NCBI GenBank assembly: GCA_017407645.1 | Contig: JAFQWE010000012.1 | Location: forward strand, 29,180-93,179 | From: Clostridia bacterium | GTDB taxonomy: Bacteria > Bacillota > Clostridia > Oscillospirales > Acutalibacteraceae | Direction of reading: 5' to 3' | DNA: 64,000 nucleotides | Shown here: positions 26,700 to 33,781 of the stretch, one piece after another | How positions within the stretch are numbered: the stretch's first letter is position 1 | Layout: each line of letters starts with the position of its first letter | Notes under the pieces: model-generated | Databases searched by the model: none | What the model was told of the DNA's origin: nothing | What the model saw: the letters and a program-made list of their open reading frames with translations, nothing else | Position numbers and translations under genes: made by a program

Positions 26700-27121
26700 A
26701 TTTCTGCCCCCAACACTGTTATAATACGCTCGTCATCCTTTTCACCGCGGCGGATGTCAACCTTTATATGATTTTCAGGCAAGGCAGAGGTGATATTTTC
26801 ACTCCACTCAACCGAAAGGACAGATGCTTGCTCCATATAATCAAAAAAGCCTGTGGAATATAAATCCTCCCACCCGTCAACCCGATACATATCAAAATGG
26901 TAAAGGGGCAATCTGCCACCCACGTATTCGTGAACAATAGCAAAGGTAGGCGAGGTAACCTCACCCTCATAACCCAGTCCTTTTGCAAGGCCGCGGGTAA
27001 AGGCGGTTTTGCCTGCGCCAAGGTCACCCGTCATTGCAATCACACAGGGAGATATATTTTTTGCCATTTTTTCTGCCAAAGCCTCGGTTTCACGGGGGCT
27101 TTTGGTTACAAAAACACTCAT
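26696..27121 (-). CDS. tsaE: tRNA threonylcarbamoyladenosine complex ATPase TsaE
   Basis: 141 residues with P-loop GDLGAGKTAF near residue 33, the TSPTFAIVHEY phrase and a Walker B-type HFDMYRV. This small ATPase drives turnover of the TsaBDE complex. It is the first gene of the tsaE-tsaB-rpiB-upp row and overlaps tsaB by 4 bp. Confidence 0.94.
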   Translation of the reverse strand: MSVFVTKSPRETEALAEKMAKNISPCVIAMTGDLGAGKTAFTRGLAKGLGYEGEVTSPTFAIVHEYVGGRLPLYHFDMYRVDGWEDLYSTGFFDYMEQASVLSVEWSENITSALPENHIKVDIRRGEKDDERIITVLGAEI

Positions 27122-27188
27122 TTTTTACCTCTTAATAAAATCTTTAACAATATGATAACATATTTTAAAACTAATTTAAAGTATTTAC

Positions 27189-27217
27189 TTGAACTTATTT
27201 AAATAATAAACTATAAT
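27189..27217 (+). promoter_or_regulatory. Promoter of the rodA-like/mtaB/EamA operon
   Basis: TTGAAC (27189-27194), 17 bp spacer, TATAAT (27212-27217). Confidence 0.8.
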
Positions 27218-27265
27218 GTATGCAAACCTTAATCACACAAACTATTTTAAAGGAGGTTGCCGACT

Positions 27266-28408
27266 GTGTCAAGACTGTGGGGACGATTTGCCGACTATAT
27301 TCGTGAAACCGATAAGTTTTTGCTGTCAATTAGCCTTTTTGCATCTATTTACGGCGCTTTTATAATTTTGTCTGCCACCCATTTTACAGGCAGCCCCCGT
27401 TTTTTCTTCGTTCACCTTTTGGGAACGGGTATCGGTCTTGGTCTTGCGGTTATAATATCCACCATTGCTCCCTATGAACGTCTGCTTCGTTTGTGGCCTC
27501 TGTGGGCAGGCATTGCTCTTTTATTGGTTGGACTGACCTTCTTTATCGGTTACGCTCCCGTCGGTACCGATGATAAGGCTTGGTTAAGACTGCCCGGTAA
27601 TATGTCCTTTCAGCCCAGTGAGTTATTAAAAATTGCTTTTGTTATTACCTTTGCAAAGCACGTAGGTGCAGTTGAATCTAAAATCAACACCTTCCGCAAT
27701 TTGTTTTTACTGTGTGTTCACGGCGCTATCCCCGTTGTTATCATTCACATTCAGGGTGACGACGGTACCGCACTTGTTATGGCGGTTATGTTTGTGGCGA
27801 TGATGTTTGCCGCCGGTGTTAAGATGCGCTATTTTGCCATCTTTTTCGGTGTACTGCTTGCATCACTGCCTGTTATATGGTTCGGTCTGCTTGACGAAAT
27901 GCAGAAAAACCGATTTTTGATTTTGTTCAATCCCGAAGCCGACCTGTATGGCCGCGGTTGGCAACAGTGGCGCGCCCGTCTTGCCTTGGCAAACGGCGGA
28001 TTTTGGGGTCAGGGATATATGAAGGGTGAAATTGTGCAAAGCAATCAGTTGCCCAAGGGTTATAACGACTTCATTTTTGCCTCGGCAGGTGAAGAATTGG
28101 GTATGCTTGGTCTGCTTGCAATCATCCTGCTTCTTGGGGCAATCTGTGTGCGACTGCTTATTACCGCTCACCGTGCCAAAGATAAGGCAGGCGCCGTCAT
28201 TTGCGTGGGCATTTTCGGTATGCTTGCGGCACAGTCAATTCTTAATATTGGAATGTGCATTTCTCTGCTTCCCGTTGTTGGCGTTACCCTGCCCCTTTTC
28301 AGTGCAGGCGGCACCTCGGTTATGACCACCTTTATGAGCATCGGTCTTGCCACCAACGTTTATATGCACCGCTCCAACCGTGTAATGCAGCTTATTGACG
28401 ATATGTAG
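27266..28408 (+). CDS. SEDS-family peptidoglycan polymerase (RodA/FtsW type)
   Basis: 380 residues with about ten membrane segments and the SEDS hallmarks: FQPSELLKIAF near residue 118, the RF-L-FNPEAD loop near 210, GYNDFIFASAGEELG near 262, and GVTLPLFSAGGTS near 343. SEDS proteins polymerise glycan strands from lipid II with a class B PBP. Whether it serves elongation (RodA) or division/sporulation (FtsW/SpoVE) is unclear. The start is GTG at 27266, 9 bases after AGGAGG; a TTG at 27257 abuts that site and is rejected. Confidence 0.9.
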   Translation: MSRLWGRFADYIRETDKFLLSISLFASIYGAFIILSATHFTGSPRFFFVHLLGTGIGLGLAVIISTIAPYERLLRLWPLWAGIALLLVGLTFFIGYAPVGTDDKAWLRLPGNMSFQPSELLKIAFVITFAKHVGAVESKINTFRNLFLLCVHGAIPVVIIHIQGDDGTALVMAVMFVAMMFAAGVKMRYFAIFFGVLLASLPVIWFGLLDEMQKNRFLILFNPEADLYGRGWQQWRARLALANGGFWGQGYMKGEIVQSNQLPKGYNDFIFASAGEELGMLGLLAIILLLGAICVRLLITAHRAKDKAGAVICVGIFGMLAAQSILNIGMCISLLPVVGVTLPLFSAGGTSVMTTFMSIGLATNVYMHRSNRVMQLIDDM

Positions 28409-28417
28409 GTGGGGCTT

Positions 28418-29707
28418 ATGAAATTTTACTTTTACACTCTTGGTTGCAAGGTCAACCAATATGAAACCTCGGTTATGCAAAAACTTGTAACCGAAAGCGG
28501 TCACTCCCTTACCGACAGTAAGGAGTCTGCCGATATAATAGTCATAAACTCTTGCACCGTTACGGGTGAAAGCGACCGCAAAACCCGTCAGGCAGTGCGC
28601 CGTTTTAAGCGCAACAACCCAACCTGCACAGTGGTGCTTACAGGTTGTCTGCCTCAGGCTTTTAAAGATGATGCTATATCCCTTGCCGAAGCGGATATTC
28701 TGCTTGGCAACGGCTCTAACCACCGTCTTATTAAGGCGGTGGAGCGTTTTTTTGAAAAGGGCGAAAGAGTGGTTGACATAATACCACACGAGCGTGACGA
28801 TAAATTCTGCACTCCCACCCTTGACCGCTTCCCTGAGCGGACGCGGGCTTACATAAAAATTCAAGACGGGTGCGAGCGTTATTGCACCTATTGTATCATA
28901 CCCACTGCAAGAGGATGGGTCCGCTCTAAATCCCCCAACGTGATAAAAAGCGAGGTGGCGGATTTAGTCCGAAACGGTCATAGAGAGATTGTGCTTGTAG
29001 GCATAAATCTTTCCACCTACGGCAAGGATTTGGGACTTAATCTGTGTGATGCAGTTGATGCCACCGCAGAGGTAGAGGGAGTAGATAGGGTACGTCTTGG
29101 CTCTTTGGAGCCTGACCTTTTCACCGACGAGATGCTGACACGCCTTGCTAATCAGAAAAAGTTATGCCCTCAGTTCCACTTGGCTCTGCAATCGGGGTGC
29201 GATGCCACCTTGCACCGTATGAACAGACGGTATGACACCGCTTTTTATGCCGATTTGGTCGGTCGCATCCGCAAAGCCTTTACAAACTCCTCTATCACCA
29301 CCGATATTATGGTGGGTTTTGTGGGCGAAACGGAAGAAGAATTTAATCAGTCGGTTGAATTTGTAAAGCAAATCGGCTTTGCGCGAAGCCACGTTTTTGC
29401 CTACTCCCGTCGGGCAGGTACTCCCGCTGACCGAATGAAAGGTCACCTTGAAAACTCGGTTAAAGAGGCTCGGTCAAGGATTATGATTGAGGTTGCAAAC
29501 GGGTGCGAAGCGAAATTTTTACAGTCACAGGTGGGGCTTGTCTGCCCTGTGCTGTTTGAACAGTGTGACGGTGAATATTGGTGCGGATATACTCCCAACT
29601 ACACGCAAATCAAGGTGAAATGCAGTGATAATCTGCAGGGACTTATTAAAAATGTAAAAATCACCGAGGCAAAGGATACCTGTTGCATAGGTGAAATTGA
29701 GGAATAA
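28418..29707 (+). CDS. mtaB: tRNA t6A methylthiotransferase MtaB (radical SAM)
   Basis: 429 residues. The N-terminal UPF0004 domain starts with the MtaB signature TLGCKVNQYET. The radical SAM cluster CERYCTYC is near residue 152, and a C-terminal TRAM-like end follows from about residue 365. It adds a methylthio group to t6A37, giving ms2t6A in tRNA-Lys. tsaB and tsaE, which help make t6A, lie divergently 1.3 kb away. The ATG at 28418 follows GGTGGGG; the GTG at 28409 lies within that site. The gap to the upstream stop is 9 bp. Confidence 0.93.
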   Translation: MKFYFYTLGCKVNQYETSVMQKLVTESGHSLTDSKESADIIVINSCTVTGESDRKTRQAVRRFKRNNPTCTVVLTGCLPQAFKDDAISLAEADILLGNGSNHRLIKAVERFFEKGERVVDIIPHERDDKFCTPTLDRFPERTRAYIKIQDGCERYCTYCIIPTARGWVRSKSPNVIKSEVADLVRNGHREIVLVGINLSTYGKDLGLNLCDAVDATAEVEGVDRVRLGSLEPDLFTDEMLTRLANQKKLCPQFHLALQSGCDATLHRMNRRYDTAFYADLVGRIRKAFTNSSITTDIMVGFVGETEEEFNQSVEFVKQIGFARSHVFAYSRRAGTPADRMKGHLENSVKEARSRIMIEVANGCEAKFLQSQVGLVCPVLFEQCDGEYWCGYTPNYTQIKVKCSDNLQGLIKNVKITEAKDTCCIGEIEE

Positions 29708-29708
29708 T

Positions 29709-30698
29709 ATGAGTAAAATCAAATCTACGGCGTTGCTTTTTGTTACGGCAATGATATGGGGCTTTGCCTTTGTGGCACAGCTTGACTCGGCAAGTAAAAT
29801 CGGCGGATTTACATATAACGGCACAAGATTTTTGCTTGGCGCCGCATCTCTTATCCCACTTATTTTAATTTTTGATAAAGGCAAAAAATATGCAAGTTGG
29901 GGTGAGCATATCAAAAAAGGCCTTTTGGCAGGTCTGATTCTGTTTACCGCATCAAGCTTGCAACAAATCGGCATCATTATAACCAACAGTGCAGGCAAAG
30001 CAGGCTTTTTGACAGGACTTTACACTGTGCTTGTGCCCCTTATCAGTTTTTTGTTTCTTAAAAAGAAAAACGGACTTAACATCTGGATGGGTGTAGTTCT
30101 GGCACTGTCGGGACTGTTTATGCTTTGTATTCTTGGCTCCACCACCAATGCATCGGGTGAAACGGCGGAAAACGTTGGAATGATTGTTGAGTTTATAAAA
30201 AAATCGGTGCCTGCCGCCGCTTTTGAATGGGTTGGTATGGGACTGCTCTTTATCGGTGCAATATTCTGGGCACTGCATATTATTTGTATTGACTCGGTTA
30301 TTGCCGATTTAAGTTCCCTTAAATTTTCTGCGGTGCAATTTGTTGTGTGCGCCCTTTTGTGTTGGGTAGTTGCCCTGCTTACAGAGTTTACGTCGGTTGA
30401 TAGCACCCTTACCCAAATCGGTGATGCAGGCATCTCTATTCTTTACGGAGGTCTGTTGTCGGTTGGCGTCGCCTACACCTGTCAGTCGGTTGGTCAGCGG
30501 TATGCAAATCCCACCTTTGCCGCCATTGTTCTTTCCACCGAAAGCATTTTCAGTGCAATTGGCGAAATGCTATTTTTCATTGTTATTATGGGGCAGACCG
30601 ATTATACAGGGCTTGGTGTGTGGGGATATTTGGGCTGCGCCGTTATGTTTGCAGGCATTGTAGTATCCCAACTTGAATTTAAAAAGAAAACAGTTTAA
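29709..30698 (+). CDS. EamA/DMT-family transporter
   Basis: 329 residues with ten membrane segments in two EamA halves: the first from TALLFVTAMIWGFAFVAQ, the second from FEWVGMGLLFIGAIFWALHII. It is a drug/metabolite exporter of unknown substrate. The ATG begins one base after the mtaB stop; GAGG within the mtaB end is the ribosome site. A 60-residue polar loop between the halves (SSTTNASGETAENVG region) is longer than usual. The operon ends at the next terminator. Confidence 0.88.
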   Translation: MSKIKSTALLFVTAMIWGFAFVAQLDSASKIGGFTYNGTRFLLGAASLIPLILIFDKGKKYASWGEHIKKGLLAGLILFTASSLQQIGIIITNSAGKAGFLTGLYTVLVPLISFLFLKKKNGLNIWMGVVLALSGLFMLCILGSTTNASGETAENVGMIVEFIKKSVPAAAFEWVGMGLLFIGAIFWALHIICIDSVIADLSSLKFSAVQFVVCALLCWVVALLTEFTSVDSTLTQIGDAGISILYGGLLSVGVAYTCQSVGQRYANPTFAAIVLSTESIFSAIGEMLFFIVIMGQTDYTGLGVWGYLGCAVMFAGIVVSQLEFKKKTV

Positions 30699-30700
30699 CA

Positions 30701-30730
30701 AAAAAACAACCTCCGCGGAGGTTGTTTTTT
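30701..30730. terminator. Bidirectional terminator between the EamA gene and gmhA
   Basis: A perfect 15 bp inverted repeat centred at 30715/30716 (ACCTCC arms around CGCGG) with A-run and T-run on its two sides, shared by two convergent genes. Confidence 0.88.
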
Positions 30731-30733
30731 CTA

Positions 30734-31306
30734 TTATTGTTCGCTTTGATTAAATACCCAAAACATAAGGTGAGTAAGCACCATGTGCAAATCTTCGGTA
30801 ATCTGCATATTATCAATAGGCACGTGAACGCTGACGTCCGACATATTTTTGAGAGTTCCTCCGTTATAACCGGTAAGTCCCACTACTTTATTTCCTCGGT
30901 CCTTTGCATATTTCACAGCGCGCAATACGTTTTCGGAATTACCGCTGCCCGAAATGCCGATTACCACGTCTCCGTCACGCAAAAAGTTCTTTAGCTGCTC
31001 AACAAAAATCTCGTCATACGAAACGTCGTTTGCCAAACTGAGCAAAGTAGGCGAATTATCCACCAAACAGATAACGCGGTAACGTTTATCAAGGGGCTTG
31101 CCCAAACTTAAACCTTTGTTAAAATCCCCTGCAAAATGGGATGCAGTTGCACCACTGCCACCGTTACCCATAATAAAAATTTGCTTATCATTGTCTCGTG
31201 CATCCGTCAATAAATTCATTAGTTGGTTAATTGACTCTGTATCCATTTTCAAAAAAGTGTCGATTAACTGTTGGCGGTAGTTTGCAATCAAATTTGTGTA
31301 GTCCAT
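30734..31306 (-). CDS. gmhA: SIS-domain sugar-phosphate isomerase, GmhA-like
   Basis: 190 residues, the size of GmhA. SIS signatures GNGGSGATASHFAGDF near residue 47 and ISGSGNSENVLRA near 116, plus the conserved end QITEDLHMVLTHLMF. GmhA converts sedoheptulose-7-phosphate to heptose phosphate, but relatives act on other sugar phosphates. No other heptose gene is present here. The gene is divergent from a DeoR regulator with overlapping promoters, which suggests sugar-phosphate control. The symbol is by family resemblance only. Confidence 0.82.
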   Translation of the reverse strand: MDYTNLIANYRQQLIDTFLKMDTESINQLMNLLTDARDNDKQIFIMGNGGSGATASHFAGDFNKGLSLGKPLDKRYRVICLVDNSPTLLSLANDVSYDEIFVEQLKNFLRDGDVVIGISGSGNSENVLRAVKYAKDRGNKVVGLTGYNGGTLKNMSDVSVHVPIDNMQITEDLHMVLTHLMFWVFNQSEQ

Positions 31307-31325
31307 TTATTCATCCTCTTTTCGT

Positions 31326-31354
31326 TTGACTTAATGCTTTTTGCATGGTATCAT
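31326..31354 (+). promoter_or_regulatory. Promoter of the DeoR-family regulator gene
   Basis: TTGACT (31326-31331), 17 bp spacer, TATCAT (31349-31354). It overlaps the opposing gmhA promoter. Confidence 0.65.
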
Positions 31355-31381
31355 TGTATCACATCACGCCAAAATGCGCAA
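31353..31381 (-). promoter_or_regulatory. Promoter of gmhA, with repeated GCGC-containing motifs nearby
   Basis: Minus strand: TTGCGC (31381-31376), 17 bp spacer, TACAAT (31358-31353). Short repeats with GCGC or GGCG cores (ATGCGCAA, TTTGGCGA, TTTGCGCA, ACGCGCAA) run from about 31374 to 31426, between this promoter and the regulator start. They are candidate operator half-sites. Confidence 0.6.
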
Positions 31382-31437
31382 TATTTGGCGAAAAGATTGA
31401 AATTTGCGCACTTTTTACGCGCAAAAGGAGAAAAGTT

Positions 31438-32175
31438 ATGCACAGAGCTATAAGAAAAGACGAGATTTTGGAACTGCTTAAACGATACAACTATATGACC
31501 GTACCCTTTTTGGCAAAAACTTTGCACATAAGTCAATCAAGCGTCCGCCGCGACCTTGCCGTAATGGAAACGCAAGGGTTGGTCAAGCGCACCCACGGTG
31601 GCGTATCGGAAGTGGAAAGCAGCAACACCTTGGCACCCTATTCTTTACGAATGCAAGAAAACAGCATTGCAAAGCGTGCCATTTGCACCAAAGCTGCATC
31701 ACTAATACAAGACGGTGACGTAGTTTTTATTGACGGCTCCACCACCTGCTTGTTTTTGCCTGAACTTATCGAGCAAAAGCGCAATATAACTGTGCTAACC
31801 AACAGTTTGCGCCTTGCTGCAATGTTTAAAAACAACAACGTGCAGGTTTATTGCACAGGAGGTAGTTTGCGCCTACAAGACGAATACGTTATGGCAGGAC
31901 CTATGGCAGAAGATAACGTAAGAAAAATGCGCACCGATTGGATGTTTTTCTCTGCCCGAGCAATAGACGAGCAGGGCGTAATCACCGACTTAAACGAGCC
32001 CGAAACGTCACTTAGGCAAGTGGCAATGGCTCATACCGAAAAGGCTGTATTTTTGTGTGACAGTTCAAAATTTAATCGCAAATCGTTATTTACCCTATGC
32101 AACAGTGAAGATTTGTATGGCATTATTTCCGACGTTCAATTGCCCGAGCCCATCAATAAAAAAGAGATACTATAA
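31438..32175 (+). CDS. DeoR-family transcriptional regulator
   Basis: 245 residues from the ATG at 31438, which follows AAGGAG. The N-terminal DeoR helix-turn-helix reads ILELLKRYNYMTVPFLAKTL then ISQSSVRRDLAVME. The C-terminal sugar-phosphate sensor domain follows (GDVVFIDGSTTCLFLPE, VLTNSLRLA, CTGGSLR). These proteins repress sugar genes until a phosphorylated sugar binds. The divergent gmhA is the likely target, and autoregulation is plausible from the shared intergenic region. Confidence 0.9.
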   Translation: MHRAIRKDEILELLKRYNYMTVPFLAKTLHISQSSVRRDLAVMETQGLVKRTHGGVSEVESSNTLAPYSLRMQENSIAKRAICTKAASLIQDGDVVFIDGSTTCLFLPELIEQKRNITVLTNSLRLAAMFKNNNVQVYCTGGSLRLQDEYVMAGPMAEDNVRKMRTDWMFFSARAIDEQGVITDLNEPETSLRQVAMAHTEKAVFLCDSSKFNRKSLFTLCNSEDLYGIISDVQLPEPINKKEIL

Positions 32176-32210
32176 AACAAAGAGGCAAGCAGATGCTTGC
32201 CTCTTTGTTT
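32175..32210. terminator. Bidirectional terminator between deoR-type gene and pyk
   Basis: AAACAAAGAGGCAAGCA pairs with TGCTTGCCTCTTTGTTT, with A- and T-runs at both ends; it overlaps the last bases of both convergent genes. Confidence 0.88.
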
Positions 32211-33631
32211 TATTTAACGGTATCAACCTTTATCATATTGGTAGTGCCCGAAATTCCAAGAGGAATACCTGCGGTAAGCACCACAATATCTCCCCTTCTG
32301 ACCAACCCGTTTTTAAGGGCAACGCTGACGGCGTGGTCAAAAAGCTCATCGGTATTATTCTTTTCGTCGCACATAAGGGGTATCACGCCCCAAGACATAT
32401 TCATTTGCCTGCAAACACGCTTGTCGGTGGTGCAACCCACTATCATACAAGAGGGACGATGCTTGGAAATCATACGGGCGGTTGAGCCTGTTTTGGTAAC
32501 GGTGATAATCGCCTTTGCACCTAAATCATGAGCCGTAGTAACGGTTGCGTGAGATATGGCGTTGGTTATAGGCTTATGGGTCATATTAACACTTGGGTCG
32601 TATCGGTGGGCATAGTCAATCTGTCCTTCGGTAGTTTCGGCAATAAGATCCATAGTTTTAACCGCCTCAACAGGATGCTCACCTGCGGCGGTTTCACCCG
32701 AAAGCATTATAGCAGAGGTGCCGTCATATATGGCGTTGGCAACGTCGGTTATTTCTGCTCTGGTGGGGCGTGGATTGGTTATCATCGACTCAAGCATCTG
32801 AGTGGCGGTAATAACCTGCTTGCCTGCTTTGTACCCCTTTGAAATCAGTTCCTTTTGTATAGAGGGAATTTGCTCAAAAGGAATTTCTACTCCCATATCT
32901 CCACGGGCAACCATAATTCCGTCGGAACAAGCAATAATCTCGTCAATATTATTAACGCCATCCATATTTTCAATCTTTGCGATTATGCGGACGGAATGAA
33001 ATCCCACCGCATTGGTAAATTTGCGCAGATAGTCAACATCGGCAGCAGAGCGTACAAAAGAGGCGGCAATAAAGTCAAAACCCATTTTTGCGCCAAATTC
33101 CAAGTCAGACATATCTTGCTCTGACAAATAGGGCATTGAAAGTTCAATCCCCGGCACGTTGACTCCTTTTCTTTCAGAAAGCACACCGCCGTCAACAACA
33201 CGGCAGTGCACATCTTCACCTTGTATGCTTTCCACCGTCATTGCCACAAGGCCGTCGTTAATAAGCACGCGGGTACCAACCCTTACATCCTGAGCAAAGC
33301 CTTTAAAGGAAACCGAGGCAATATGCTCATCGCACTCTATGTCGCGAGTGGTTAGTATATATTCGTCACCCTCGCTGACAGTCACCTTTTTGCCATCCTT
33401 AAAGGTGCCAAGACGTACCTCGGGTCCGCGTGTATCAAGCATCGTTGCAATGGGCAAATTAAGTTTTTCACGCAAAGTTTTAACCTGTTCAAAGCGGCGT
33501 TTATGGATTTCATAATCACCATGAGAAAAGTTGAAACGTGCAATATTCATTCCGTTAAGCATCATCTGCTCTAACACATCGCCTTTATCGGTTGAAGGAC
33601 CGACTGTGCAAATAATTTTAGTCTTTCGCAT
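32210..33631 (-). CDS. pyk: Pyruvate kinase
   Basis: 473 residues. Conserved parts: KIICTVGPST start, MNIARFNFSHG, LDTRGPEVR, the active-site IIAKIENMDG with its Lys near residue 220, and MVARGDMGVEIP. The C-terminal allosteric domain (about 355-473) is complete, but there is no extra PEP-utiliser domain of the kind found in Bacillus. It makes pyruvate and ATP in glycolysis. Monocistronic. Confidence 0.96.
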   Translation of the reverse strand: MRKTKIICTVGPSTDKGDVLEQMMLNGMNIARFNFSHGDYEIHKRRFEQVKTLREKLNLPIATMLDTRGPEVRLGTFKDGKKVTVSEGDEYILTTRDIECDEHIASVSFKGFAQDVRVGTRVLINDGLVAMTVESIQGEDVHCRVVDGGVLSERKGVNVPGIELSMPYLSEQDMSDLEFGAKMGFDFIAASFVRSAADVDYLRKFTNAVGFHSVRIIAKIENMDGVNNIDEIIACSDGIMVARGDMGVEIPFEQIPSIQKELISKGYKAGKQVITATQMLESMITNPRPTRAEITDVANAIYDGTSAIMLSGETAAGEHPVEAVKTMDLIAETTEGQIDYAHRYDPSVNMTHKPITNAISHATVTTAHDLGAKAIITVTKTGSTARMISKHRPSCMIVGCTTDKRVCRQMNMSWGVIPLMCDEKNNTDELFDHAVSVALKNGLVRRGDIVVLTAGIPLGISGTTNMIKVDTVK

Positions 33632-33677
33632 TTTAACACATCCATTTTATCTATTGAGTATATTTACCTCTATTATC

Positions 33678-33705
33678 ATAATATCACCAAAGGCATCCTA
33701 TTCAA
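33678..33705 (-). promoter_or_regulatory. Promoter of pyk
   Basis: Minus strand: TTGAAT (33705-33700), 16 bp spacer, TATTAT (33683-33678) with an extended TG. Confidence 0.65.
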
Positions 33706-33744
33706 TTCTCTTTTAGACATAATTAGTTTGATTTAGGTCAAAAA

Positions 33745-33776
33745 AACAACTGCTTGGTTACTTTCAAGCAGGTGTT
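33745..33776 (-). terminator. Terminator of the YfhO-family gene
   Basis: AACAACTGCTTG (33745-33756) pairs with CAAGCAGGTGTT (33765-33776) with one G-T pair; on the minus strand a T-run follows. Confidence 0.8.
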
Positions 33777-33781
33777 TTTAA

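Noticed and set aside
28235-28864. A 209-codon open frame antisense to the SEDS/mtaB junction
   Set aside because: Crosses two confirmed genes on the other strand and has no family features.
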